From Microtetraspora fusca (GTDB lineage: Bacteria > Actinomycetota > Actinomycetes > Streptosporangiales > Streptosporangiaceae): a stretch of DNA of 64,000 bases. The stretch covers positions 124,001-188,000 of the forward strand of contig NZ_BBYK01000048.1 in NCBI RefSeq assembly GCF_001570365.1, read 5' to 3'. Every line of letters begins with the position of its first letter. Position 1 is the first letter of the stretch. The notes under the pieces were generated by a model. That model did no database searches and was not told the origin of the DNA. It saw only the letters and a program-made list of their open reading frames with translations. Below, piece after piece: positions 25,701-33,499 of this stretch. Made by a program: the position numbers and the translations under genes.

Positions 25701-26368
25701 CGAACATCCGCGTACTGATCGCCGACGACCAGATGATGGTCCGCCAGGGCTTCACGGTGCTGCTCAACGCCGAGCCCGGCATCGAGGTCGTCGGCCAGGC
25801 CGTGGACGGCCTCGACGCCGTCGCCAAGGTCGCCGAGCTCGCCCCGGACGTCGTCCTGATGGACATCCGGATGCCCCAGCTCGGCGGCATCGAGGCGACC
25901 CGCCGGATCACGGCGCCGCCCGGCGCCGCCGTCAAGGTCCTCGTTCTGACCACCTTCGACCTCGACGAGTACGTGTACGAGGCGCTGCGCGCGGGCGCCT
26001 CCGGTTTCCTGCTGAAGGACGCCTCGGCCGCCGACCTGGCCCAGGCGGTGCGGGTGGTGGCGGCCGGCGACGCCCTGCTCGCCCCGAACATCACCAAGCG
26101 CCTCATCACCGAGTTCTCCCGGCTGACCGGCACCGCCCGCGCCCCGCTCAAGGAGCGCGTCGGCGACCTGACGGAACGCGAGTCCGAGGTGTTGTCCCTG
26201 ATCGCGCAGGGCCTGTCGAACGCGGAGATCGCCGAGCGACTGGTGGTGGCGGAGCAGACCGTGAAGTCACACGTGAGCCGCATCCTGGTCAAGCTGGGCC
26301 TGCGCGACCGTACCCAGGCCGCGGTCTACGCGTACGAGACGGGACTGGTGCGCCCGTCCGGACAGTAG
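25697..26368 (+). CDS. Response regulator, NarL/LuxR family
   Basis: 223 residues. Receiver domain with DDQ (N-terminal acid pair), phosphoacceptor Asp in VVLMDIRMPQ near residue 55, and Lys in FLLKDAS. C-terminal LuxR HTH with LTERESEVLSLIAQGLSNAEIAERL and VKSHVSRILVKLGLRDR. It is the partner of the kinase immediately upstream and ends the operon. Targets unknown; the hydrolase/acyltransferase genes ahead are the natural candidates. Confidence 0.95.
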   Translation: MTNIRVLIADDQMMVRQGFTVLLNAEPGIEVVGQAVDGLDAVAKVAELAPDVVLMDIRMPQLGGIEATRRITAPPGAAVKVLVLTTFDLDEYVYEALRAGASGFLLKDASAADLAQAVRVVAAGDALLAPNITKRLITEFSRLTGTARAPLKERVGDLTERESEVLSLIAQGLSNAEIAERLVVAEQTVKSHVSRILVKLGLRDRTQAAVYAYETGLVRPSGQ

Positions 26369-26435
26369 GTTCGCGGGGGTGTGGATCAGTCGTCCGGCCA
26401 GGTCAGGCCGCGTCCCGTTCCGTATGCCGACAGCT

Positions 26436-27296
26436 TCATGACCGATCCCGGTCGCCGGCGTCCTCGTCGTCCGGCTGTGCCGAGCGGACGATGTTGGTGG
26501 CGCGGGCATGCTCCCACGCGCCGGCCTCCAACTGCTCGACCCACAGCACGCGGGCCGGCTCCTCCCCCGGGTTGTCCCAGGCGAACGGGGTGTGAGCGGG
26601 CAGAATGACCGAATCGCCGTCCGCCAGGACGATCTCCTCCTCGTCGGGAAGCGTGACCCGCAACCGACCGGCCAGGACGAAGGCGAACGACTCCCCGGGA
26701 CGGGCGTAGGCGCCGTGACTGGCCTCGCCGGGTGGCACGGTGAGCAGCGACGACTCCATCCGGTATCCGGGCAGCGTGAGCTCCTCCCAGATCACACCGC
26801 CGGCGAACAGTCCACGAGCGCGCTCGTCCTGGCGCACGACCATCGTTCCCTGGGCGCGGAACGTGGCGAGCGCGCTCGGCGGCACGAGCAGGGCGTCCGC
26901 GATGCGCATGATGAGCTGTGTGGAGACGCCGGTGTCACCGCGCTCGACCGCGCCGAGATGGGCGGGCGACACTCCGACCATCTCCGCGAGCTCTTTCAGG
27001 GTGAGCCCGCCGGCCCGTCTGGCGTCCCGTATCGCCCTGTTGTCCTCCCAGCGGCGCCTGCCCCCCTCGGGGGCGGACTCCTGGGCCAGGGACGTGCGGA
27101 TCGCCGCCGGATTCCAGCCCTGTCTACGGCGCAGGTCGGCGATGCGCAACGCCCGCGCCAGATGCTCGTCGGTGTAGCGCCGCTGGCCGCCGCCACTGCG
27201 GTCGGGAACCAGCAGCCCCTGCGATTCCCAGACCCGCAACGTCTGCGGGCTCACGCCGACCGCCGCGGCGACCTCGCCGATCGTGCGGTACGTCAT
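26436..27296 (-). CDS. Three-domain transcriptional regulator: MerR HTH + XRE HTH + cupin
   Basis: 286 residues. Residues 1-70 form a MerR winged helix (TIGEVAAAVGVSPQTLRVWESQGLL; RRYTDEHLARALRI). Residues about 86-142 form a complete XRE/Cro HTH (LTLKELAEMVGVSPAHLGAVERG). Residues about 180-255 are a cupin_2 domain (PGESFAFVLAGRLRV; LADGDSVILPAHTPFAWDN). XRE-cupin regulators usually govern nitrogen-compound, polyamine or amino-acid catabolism; the extra MerR domain is uncommon. It faces the permease-hydrolase operon with a perfect dyad in the shared promoter, so it is the obvious local regulator, with the cupin sensing a pathway metabolite (inference). Confidence 0.9.
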   Translation of the reverse strand: MTYRTIGEVAAAVGVSPQTLRVWESQGLLVPDRSGGGQRRYTDEHLARALRIADLRRRQGWNPAAIRTSLAQESAPEGGRRRWEDNRAIRDARRAGGLTLKELAEMVGVSPAHLGAVERGDTGVSTQLIMRIADALLVPPSALATFRAQGTMVVRQDERARGLFAGGVIWEELTLPGYRMESSLLTVPPGEASHGAYARPGESFAFVLAGRLRVTLPDEEEIVLADGDSVILPAHTPFAWDNPGEEPARVLWVEQLEAGAWEHARATNIVRSAQPDDEDAGDRDRS

Positions 27297-27332
27297 GGAT
27301 CGCGAGTTTAGCGGGACGCCGGGGATCGACTA

Positions 27333-27362
27333 TCGACAAACCTACATTTCTTTTGTAGGTTT
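27333..27362 (+). promoter_or_regulatory. Promoter with embedded dyad upstream of the permease-hydrolase operon
   Basis: TCGACA (27333-27338), a 17-base spacer and TAGGTT (27356-27361) make a good actinobacterial promoter. Overlaid is a perfect inverted repeat, AAACCTAC at 27338-27345 and GTAGGTTT at 27355-27362, separated by ATTTCTTTT. A dyad inside the -35/-10 spacer is the classic MerR-type arrangement and fits the regulator divergently encoded from 27296. The segment is strikingly AT-rich for this genome. Confidence 0.72.
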
Positions 27363-27393
27363 CCCTCACCGTTTTCCAACGCTCTCGGTGGAG

Positions 27394-29658
27394 ATGCCCT
27401 TGAGCAGCCACGTTTCCGTCTCCTCCCATCCCCACTCCACCTCCACACCCGCGCGACTCCTGCGCATGATCGAGGTTCGCTCCATCGACTACATCCCGTC
27501 GTCCGAACGTCGGGGCAAGGCCTGGCACCAGGCGCCGTTCTGGTTCACCGGCCAGCTCGTGGTCTCCACGATCATCGTCGGGTTCATCGGGCCCGCTCAG
27601 GGCCTGTCGGTGGGCCTGTCGATCCTGGCCAGTGCGTTGGGTGCTCTGGCGGGGGCATTCCTCATGGCCTTCCACGCCAACCAGGGCCCGACCATGGGCC
27701 TGCCGCAGATGGTCCAGTCCAGGGCGCAGTTCGGCGTCAAGGGCGCCGCCCTGCCGATGCTCGGCGCGATCTTCCTCTACGTGGGGCTCAGCGTGTTCGG
27801 CGTCGTGCTCGGCGGCCAGGCGATCTCGCTGGTGCTACCGGGCCCCCCGCTCATGTGGGGGGCGGGCGTGGTGGTGCTCGCCACTCTGCTGGCCGTCGTC
27901 GGCCACGACCTGCTGCACGCTGTGCTGCGGTGGCTGTCGTACCTGGTGGCGCCGGTCTTCGTCGTACTGACCGTGCTCGCCCTGGTCCACCTCCACCCTC
28001 AACCGGCCAGCGGAGAAACGAACACGCCGGCCGCGATGCTGGTCCAGTTCGTCGCCGCCGCGGGATACCTGCTGGGATACGCGGTCTACGTCTCCGACTA
28101 CTCGCGCTACCTGCCGGCGTCCACCTCCCCCAGGGCGGTCATCGGCTGGACCTATCTGGGCGCCGCGGCGTCCGCGATCTGGCTGATGTCGCTCGGCTCG
28201 TTCATCGCCTCCTCCGTGCCGGTCGCGGACGCGCTGCCGAACCTGCGGGACATCGGCGACCGGCTGTTCCCCGGGTTCGGCACGTTCGCGGTGGTGATCA
28301 CCCTGGTGCCGAGCGCGATCGCCCTGATGGGCGTCAACCTGTACGGCACGATGCTGTCCGGGGTGAGCATCGCGGCGGGTTTCCGCCCCATCGCTCTGTC
28401 GGTGCGGGCCCGGGTGATCGGGATCGTGGCCGGCGGCGCGTGCGCCTTCCTGGTCGCGCTGGCGATGCCGGACGCCTATCTCGGCGCCTTCAACGACTTC
28501 GTCACGATGGTGCTGTACCTGCTGGTGCCCTGGTCCGCGGTGAACCTCGTCGACTACTACTGGGTGCGGCGCGGCCGCTACGCGATCACGGCGCTGTTCG
28601 ACCAGAACGGCATTTACGGCCGGTGGGGCGTCGCCGGGCTGGTCGCCTACGGGCTGGGCTTCGTGGCGATGATCCCCTTCATGTCCACCGGCTTCTTCAC
28701 CGGCCCGGCGGTACCCGCGCTCGGCGGAGCGGACATCGCGTTCGCCGTCGGACTGCTCGTCGCCGGCGGGGCCTACCTGGTGGGCAACCGGGGCTTCCAC
28801 CCGTCGAGCGAGCGGCCCGCCATCCTGGCCAGCCTGCGGCTGCTCGGCGAGGGCGCGCACGACGGCGAGCACACGGCGGACGACGTCGAGCGGCGGACCG
28901 TCGACACCGCGACGGGACCTCTGTCCGTCCTCCTGCGTCGCGGTGACGAGGGGACGACGCCGGTCCTGTTCCTGCACCCGGCCAACCTGTCCGCCCGCTG
29001 CTGGCGCATGGTGGCCGAGCGGCTGCCGGCGGACCGGGGGTGGATCGCGCTCGACCTGCGCGGTCACGGGGAGTCGACCCGATCAGGCACGTACGACGTC
29101 GAGGGCTGGGCCGAGGACTGCGCGCACGTCCTGTCCTCGCTCGGCGTGCCCAGGGCACACCTGGTCGGCGGGTCGGCGAGCGCGGCCGTCGCGGTCGAGC
29201 TGGCCGCGAGGCATCCGGACCTGACCGCCTCGGTCGTCACGGTCGGCGGCGCCTTCCGCCCCGTCGACCCCGAGGAGGGCGGACTGATCGAGGAGATCGT
29301 CGCGCTCGGGTCCGAACAGGCGCTCAGGCGCCACGCCGCGGCCGAGGCGGTGGCCGTGCCCGAGGCCGCGGAGGAGGCGATCGCCGACCTCAGCCGCAAC
29401 GACGACGCCACGACGATCGCCATCTGGCGCGCGGCGGCGGCCACCGACTCGGAGCGCGCGGCGGCGACGCTGCGCCGCCCCGTGCTGGTCGTGGTGGGCG
29501 AACTCGATCGCACGTGCCCGGCCGAGGAGTCCACCTGGTTCGCCGAGGTCACCGGAGCGCGCCTGGAGGTCCTCCCGGGGATCGGCCACCTGCCGATGTA
29601 CGAGGCCCCCGATGACCTGGCGTCGCTGCTGACCGAGCACCTGCGGAGGCTCTCATGA
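27394..29658 (+). CDS. Fusion: NCS1 nucleobase-type permease + alpha/beta hydrolase
   Basis: One uninterrupted frame of 754 residues. Residues about 25-465 are an NCS1 (cytosine/purine/allantoin) symporter with twelve predicted helices: IEVRSIDYIPSSERRGKAW, GLPQMVQSRAQFGVKGAALP, SDYSRYLP and VNLVDYYWVRRGRY are family marks. After a charged linker (about 466-515) comes a complete alpha/beta hydrolase with VLFLHPANLS, nucleophile Ser594 in GGSAS (last Gly of the usual GxSxG replaced), Asp705 in VGELDRTCP and His732 in GIGHLPMY. With an even helix number both ends are cytosolic, so the hydrolase could act on substrate as it enters. Start ATG 27394 follows GGTGGAG; an in-frame ATG lies at 27469. 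Coupled by ATGA to the amidohydrolase. Ligand unknown, likely an N-heterocycle. Confidence 0.88.
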   Translation: MPLSSHVSVSSHPHSTSTPARLLRMIEVRSIDYIPSSERRGKAWHQAPFWFTGQLVVSTIIVGFIGPAQGLSVGLSILASALGALAGAFLMAFHANQGPTMGLPQMVQSRAQFGVKGAALPMLGAIFLYVGLSVFGVVLGGQAISLVLPGPPLMWGAGVVVLATLLAVVGHDLLHAVLRWLSYLVAPVFVVLTVLALVHLHPQPASGETNTPAAMLVQFVAAAGYLLGYAVYVSDYSRYLPASTSPRAVIGWTYLGAAASAIWLMSLGSFIASSVPVADALPNLRDIGDRLFPGFGTFAVVITLVPSAIALMGVNLYGTMLSGVSIAAGFRPIALSVRARVIGIVAGGACAFLVALAMPDAYLGAFNDFVTMVLYLLVPWSAVNLVDYYWVRRGRYAITALFDQNGIYGRWGVAGLVAYGLGFVAMIPFMSTGFFTGPAVPALGGADIAFAVGLLVAGGAYLVGNRGFHPSSERPAILASLRLLGEGAHDGEHTADDVERRTVDTATGPLSVLLRRGDEGTTPVLFLHPANLSARCWRMVAERLPADRGWIALDLRGHGESTRSGTYDVEGWAEDCAHVLSSLGVPRAHLVGGSASAAVAVELAARHPDLTASVVTVGGAFRPVDPEEGGLIEEIVALGSEQALRRHAAAEAVAVPEAAEEAIADLSRNDDATTIAIWRAAAATDSERAAATLRRPVLVVVGELDRTCPAEESTWFAEVTGARLEVLPGIGHLPMYEAPDDLASLLTEHLRRLS

Positions 29659-30881
29659 GAACGATCTATCGCGGCGCGGCCGTCCACGACGGCACCGGAG
29701 CGCCGCCCGTGACCGCCGACCTCGTGGTCGCCGACGGGCGGATCGAAGCCGCCGGGCATGCCGATCCCGCCACGCCCGTCGTGGACGTGTCAGGGCGCAG
29801 CATCATCCCCGGCCTGATCGACTGCCACACCCACGTCACGCTGCCGACCCTCGACCCGCTGCGGCTGATGAACACCCCGCTCTCCCACCGCTTCCTGGAG
29901 ACGGGACGTACGCTCGCCACGACACTCGACCTCGGCATCACCACCGTGCGCGACGCGGGCGGGGCGGATGCCGGCATCGCGCAGGCGGTCGCCGACGGCG
30001 TCGTCCGCGGCCCGAGGGTGCGTACGGCCATCGCGATGATCTCGCCGACCGGGGGTCACTCGGACCCCTGGCGGCTGTCCGGAGTCGACGCGCGCTGGCT
30101 GTTCCCGCTCTACCCGGGCATGCCCGACAGCGTGGCGGACGGGCCGGTCGGGCTGCGCCGCGTGGTCCGCGAGATCGTCAGGGCGGGCGCCGACGTGATC
30201 AAGGTGGCGGTCTCCGGCGGGATCAGCTCGCCGCGCGACGACCCCCGGCACTGCCAGCTCCGCCAGGACGAGCTCGGCGCCCTGGTGGAGGAGGCGGGCG
30301 CGGCGGGCCTGCGGGTGATGGCGCACGCGCACGGACCGGCGGCGATCACCGCGGCGGTCCGGGCCGGGGTGGCCTCGATCGAGCACGGGGTGTTCATCGA
30401 CGAGGAGAGCATCGCCCTGATGGTCGAGCACGGCACCTTCCTGGTGCCCACGCTCACGGCGGCGCGCGCGTTCCTCAAGGTCGCCTCGGCCGATCCGGAC
30501 AGCCTGGCCCAGGCGAGGGAGGCCGTCGCGGTACACGAGACCAACCTTCGCCGTGCGCTGGCGGCGGGGGTGCGGGTCGCGATGGGGTCGGACTCGGGGT
30601 TCTCTCCCCACGGCCGCAACCTCGACGAGCTTGCGGCCCTGGCCTCGGCCGGTCTCGATCGGGCCCAGGTGCTGCGCAGCGCGACGTCGGGCGCGGCCGA
30701 ACTGCTCGGCCTCGACCACGAGATCGGCACACTGCGGCCCGGCATGCGGGCCGACTTCTGCGTCGTGACCGGAGACCCGCTCGACTTCGCCGGGCTCGCC
30801 GACCGCATCGAGGCGGTCTACCAGGACGGCGTCCTGGTCGGCGGCACGGCGTTCACCAAGAAAGTAGAGGAAGAGAGATGA
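29655..30881 (+). CDS. Metal-dependent amidohydrolase (imidazolonepropionase/prolidase-like)
   Basis: 408-residue cytosolic enzyme of the amidohydrolase superfamily. Metal ligands: His58-x-His60 in DCHTHV, bridging Lys183 in VIKVAVSGG, His in VMAHAHG and ASIEHGV, and the last Asp in MGSDSGF. Composite beta-sandwich sequence at both ends (VVADGRIEAAG; LRPGMRADFCVVTGDPL). It would hydrolyse a cyclic amide or peptide-like C-N bond. The position directly behind the permease-hydrolase fusion and in front of a flavin-type oxidoreductase argues for ring opening of the imported compound. ATGA overlaps on both sides. Confidence 0.9.
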   Translation: MRTIYRGAAVHDGTGAPPVTADLVVADGRIEAAGHADPATPVVDVSGRSIIPGLIDCHTHVTLPTLDPLRLMNTPLSHRFLETGRTLATTLDLGITTVRDAGGADAGIAQAVADGVVRGPRVRTAIAMISPTGGHSDPWRLSGVDARWLFPLYPGMPDSVADGPVGLRRVVREIVRAGADVIKVAVSGGISSPRDDPRHCQLRQDELGALVEEAGAAGLRVMAHAHGPAAITAAVRAGVASIEHGVFIDEESIALMVEHGTFLVPTLTAARAFLKVASADPDSLAQAREAVAVHETNLRRALAAGVRVAMGSDSGFSPHGRNLDELAALASAGLDRAQVLRSATSGAAELLGLDHEIGTLRPGMRADFCVVTGDPLDFAGLADRIEAVYQDGVLVGGTAFTKKVEEER

Positions 30882-31435
30882 CGGACAACGACGTCCAGTA
30901 CATGACCCGTACCGCGTCGGCCGAGGACATCGACGAGATCCTGCGGCTGAACCGGGAGTGGTGGGAGTCCAACATCGGCTACGACATCCCCCGCATGACG
31001 GAGGTGTTCCCCTCGCCGGGCGAGGAGTACCTGATGTTCAACTTCAACGGCCACCCCTACTTCAACATGCGGGAGAAGGTCGCGCTCTGGAGCTACTACC
31101 GCGCGCGTGAGGACTTCGTCGGCAGGCCCGACGTACGGATCATGCGCCTGGAGGTGCGCGGCGACACCGCGTGGCTGGCCTGTGAGGCCAGGATCGACGA
31201 GATCGCGCTGGACGACGGCGAGCACGCGCCCGACACGAGGAACACCCTGCTGGTGCGGGCCACCGAGATCTACCACCGCGACAACGGCGACGGTCTCCCG
31301 CAGTGGCGGATGTGGCACACCCACATCAGCCCGCTCCCGCCGGCGGACGAGCCGCGGCCCGGGTTCGGCGACACCACGGAGCAGCGCGGCCTCGGCTGGG
31401 TGCCGTGGCAGCCGCTGCCCGAGCGGGAGGCGTGA
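30878..31435 (+). CDS. SnoaL/NTF2-like protein
   Basis: 185 residues, single NTF2-like cone fold (SnoaL_3-type): SAEDIDEILRLNREWWESNIGYD at the start, then MFNFNGHPYFN, DVRIMRLEVRGDTAWLACEARID and EIYHRDN strands. Members are small cyclases, isomerases or ligand-binding proteins. No invariant catalytic set can be named here, though Trp, Tyr and His line the predicted pocket. Start ATG 30878 overlaps the amidohydrolase stop and follows GAGGAAGAGAG. It shares one base with the next gene's ATG. Role in the pathway is unknown. Confidence 0.8.
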   Translation: MTDNDVQYMTRTASAEDIDEILRLNREWWESNIGYDIPRMTEVFPSPGEEYLMFNFNGHPYFNMREKVALWSYYRAREDFVGRPDVRIMRLEVRGDTAWLACEARIDEIALDDGEHAPDTRNTLLVRATEIYHRDNGDGLPQWRMWHTHISPLPPADEPRPGFGDTTEQRGLGWVPWQPLPEREA

Positions 31436-32433
31436 TGACCCGCGCCGTGCGTCCCGCCCTCGGGCTCGTGCTCGGCAGCTCGCAGTCGCCGCAGGACATC
31501 CTGACCGCCGCCGCCGCGGCCGAGCGGGCCGGTCTGGACGAACTCTGGCTCGGCGAGGACTACTTCTTCACCGGGGCCTTCGCCACCGCCGCCACACTCC
31601 TGGCCACCACGCGGTTGCCGGTCGGCGTCGGCATCGTCCCGGCCACCACGCGTCACCCGGCGGTGACCGCGATGGAGGTCGCCACCCTGGCCGGGTTGCA
31701 CCCGGGACGACTGCGCGCCGGGATCGGCCTCGGCGTACCCGAGTGGCTGGACGCGATGGAGCTGCGTCCCCGCTCTCCGCTCGGCGCGGTGCGGGACACC
31801 CTGCGCGGGTTGCGCACCCTGCTGGGGGGCGGCGCGCTCAGCGGCGAGTTCACCTCGTTCACCGCGCACGAGATCAGGCTCGAACACCCGCCGGCGACGC
31901 CGCCACCGCTGTACGCGGGGGTGGGCGGGCCCAAGGCGCTGCGGCTGTCCGCGGCCGAGGCGGACGGCACCGTGCTGTCCGTGCTGGCGGGTCCGGACTA
32001 CGTGCGCTGGGCCCGGGAACAGCTGACCGAGGCGGGAGCCCACGCCGGTCACCGGGTCGTGGTCTACGCCATGTGCATGATCGACGACGACCGTGACGCC
32101 GCGCGGGCCGCGCTGCGCGAGCTGTTCGGGTTGTACCTGCTCAGCGGACCCCGCAATCCGATGTCGGAGGTGCAGGGCATCGCCGACGAGGCGGAGGTGC
32201 TCGCGGCACGGGGAATCGAGGCCGCGATCCCCGACATCCCCGACGAGTGGCTCGACCGGCTGGCCGTCGTGGGTACGCCGGACGACTGCGCGCGCCGGCT
32301 GGCCGACCTCGCCGAGGCGGGAGCCGACGCGGTCGCGCTCGCCTTCCCGGCCGACCAGCCGATCGACACGATGGTCGAGCGGCTCGCCGCGGACGTGATC
32401 CCGCTGCTCGGCGCGACTGCGGGTGCGCGATGA
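31435..32433 (+). CDS. Luciferase-like (LLM) flavin/F420-dependent oxidoreductase
   Basis: 332-residue TIM-barrel enzyme of the bacterial luciferase-like family. It shows AAAAERAGLDELWLGEDYFF near the N-terminus, TRLPVGVGIVPATTRHP (family Nei-x-TRHP block), GRLRAGIGLGVPEWL and PPPLYAGVGGPKALRLSAAEADG. LGVP-type loops fit Mer/F420-dependent reductases as well as FMN monooxygenases such as RutA and SsuD; actinobacteria have both cofactors and the choice cannot be made by eye. No flavin reductase is in the operon, which slightly favours F420 or a shared reductase. Start ATG overlaps the previous stop by one base. Confidence 0.9.
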   Translation: MTRAVRPALGLVLGSSQSPQDILTAAAAAERAGLDELWLGEDYFFTGAFATAATLLATTRLPVGVGIVPATTRHPAVTAMEVATLAGLHPGRLRAGIGLGVPEWLDAMELRPRSPLGAVRDTLRGLRTLLGGGALSGEFTSFTAHEIRLEHPPATPPPLYAGVGGPKALRLSAAEADGTVLSVLAGPDYVRWAREQLTEAGAHAGHRVVVYAMCMIDDDRDAARAALRELFGLYLLSGPRNPMSEVQGIADEAEVLAARGIEAAIPDIPDEWLDRLAVVGTPDDCARRLADLAEAGADAVALAFPADQPIDTMVERLAADVIPLLGATAGAR

Positions 32434-33320
32434 CGTTCTCCATCGTCGCCCGCGACGAGCGGACGGGACGGCTCGGCGTCGCGGCGGCCTCGCACTTCCT
32501 CGGCGTCGGACGGCTCGCGGTGTGGGCCAGGCCCGGAGTGGGCGCGGTCGCCACCCAGGCGTTCGTCGACCCGGCCTACGGCCCGCGCGGGCTGGACCTG
32601 CTCGCCGAGGGGAACTCCCCGCGGTACGCGCTGGACCGGCTGATCGCGGACGACCCCGATCAGGGCCAGCGCCAGGTGGCGCTGGTGGACGCCGCGGGCG
32701 CGGTCGCCGTCCACACCGGACGGCACTGCTACGCCGAGGCGGAGCACTGGACCGGGCCCGGCGTGTCGGCGCAGGGCAACATGCTGGGCGCCCCGGGCAT
32801 CCCGCGCGCCATGGTCGAGGCCTTCCTCGACGCGGAAGGAGACTTCGCCGGCCGCCTGCTCGCCGCCCTACGGGCGGGCGAGCGGGCCGGCGGGGACGCC
32901 CGGGGACGGCAGTCGGCGAGCCTGTACATCGTGTCCGCGAATCGGGCCGAGCCGCCCGTCGCCGGGGTGGAGGTCGATCTTCGGGTCGACGACCACGACG
33001 ACCCGCTGGAGGAGCTCGGCCGGCTGGTCGAGCTGCACCGCGCCTACGTGGACATCGGGGTCATCTTCACGCCCGGTGTGGTCAGCGGTGACCGGGCTCC
33101 GGAGGACGACGAGGTGGCGCAGGCTCTCGCCGCGCTGTCACGCGCGGCCGGGCTTCTGCCCGGACAGGCCGAACCGCTCATGTGGACCGCCATCGTGCTC
33201 GCCCGCGCCGGTCGGCTCGACGAGGCGGCCAAGGCGAGCGCGGAGGCTGTGGCCGCCAACCCCGATCTCGGCCGCTTCTTCGACCGGCTCCGCGAGCAGG
33301 GCGTCGTCCCGGGCGCCTGA
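32430..33320 (+). CDS. DUF1028 protein with C-terminal TPR-like/peptidoglycan-binding-like extension
   Basis: 296 residues. Residues 1-210 are DUF1028: FSIVARDERTGRLGVAAASHFLGVG, VGAVATQAFVDPAYGPRGLDLL, VSAQGNMLGAPGIPRAM are its marks. Pfam groups it, as I recall, with Ntn-hydrolase folds, so an amidase-like role is possible. Residues about 212-296 are a helical extension (LEELGRLVELHRAYVDIG; LARAGRLDEAAKASAEAVAANPDL) resembling one TPR unit. DUF1028 genes recur beside amidohydrolases and RidA-like genes. Last gene of the operon, ATGA-coupled, followed by two hairpins. Confidence 0.87.
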   Translation: MTFSIVARDERTGRLGVAAASHFLGVGRLAVWARPGVGAVATQAFVDPAYGPRGLDLLAEGNSPRYALDRLIADDPDQGQRQVALVDAAGAVAVHTGRHCYAEAEHWTGPGVSAQGNMLGAPGIPRAMVEAFLDAEGDFAGRLLAALRAGERAGGDARGRQSASLYIVSANRAEPPVAGVEVDLRVDDHDDPLEELGRLVELHRAYVDIGVIFTPGVVSGDRAPEDDEVAQALAALSRAAGLLPGQAEPLMWTAIVLARAGRLDEAAKASAEAVAANPDLGRFFDRLREQGVVPGA

Positions 33321-33337
33321 GGAGGTCCGTCCGGTTC

Positions 33338-33370
33338 TCCTGGCACACGCCCACCACACGTGTGCCAGGA
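33338..33370 (+). terminator. Terminator hairpin of the permease-hydrolase operon
   Basis: TCCTGGCACACG (33338-33349) and CGTGTGCCAGGA (33359-33370) form a perfect 12-bp stem with a 9-base loop, 17 bases after the DUF1028 stop. No U-tract. Confidence 0.75.
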
Positions 33371-33390
33371 ACCAGCGCGCCGGTGCGGAT

Positions 33391-33433
33391 CGGCCCCGCC
33401 GGCGCGCCTCCCTTGGGCGCGTCGGCGGGGCCG
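33391..33433. terminator. Second, bidirectional hairpin between convergent operons
   Basis: A 16-bp stem (33391-33406 with 33418-33433) with one G-U pair and an 11-base loop, followed by TTGTGTG. It lies between the convergent DUF1028 operon and the ABC exporter operon and can serve both directions. Confidence 0.7.
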
Positions 33434-33499
33434 TTGTGTGATCGAGCTCAGAGCACCGCACCCCCCTCACGGACGTGGGAGACGGCGATGGTGCGAGAG

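Noticed and set aside
27394-33320. True Rut (uracil) operon
   Set aside because: No RutB isochorismatase-like, RutC RidA-like, RutE or RutF genes, and the permease is NCS1 and not the NCS2 type of RutG.
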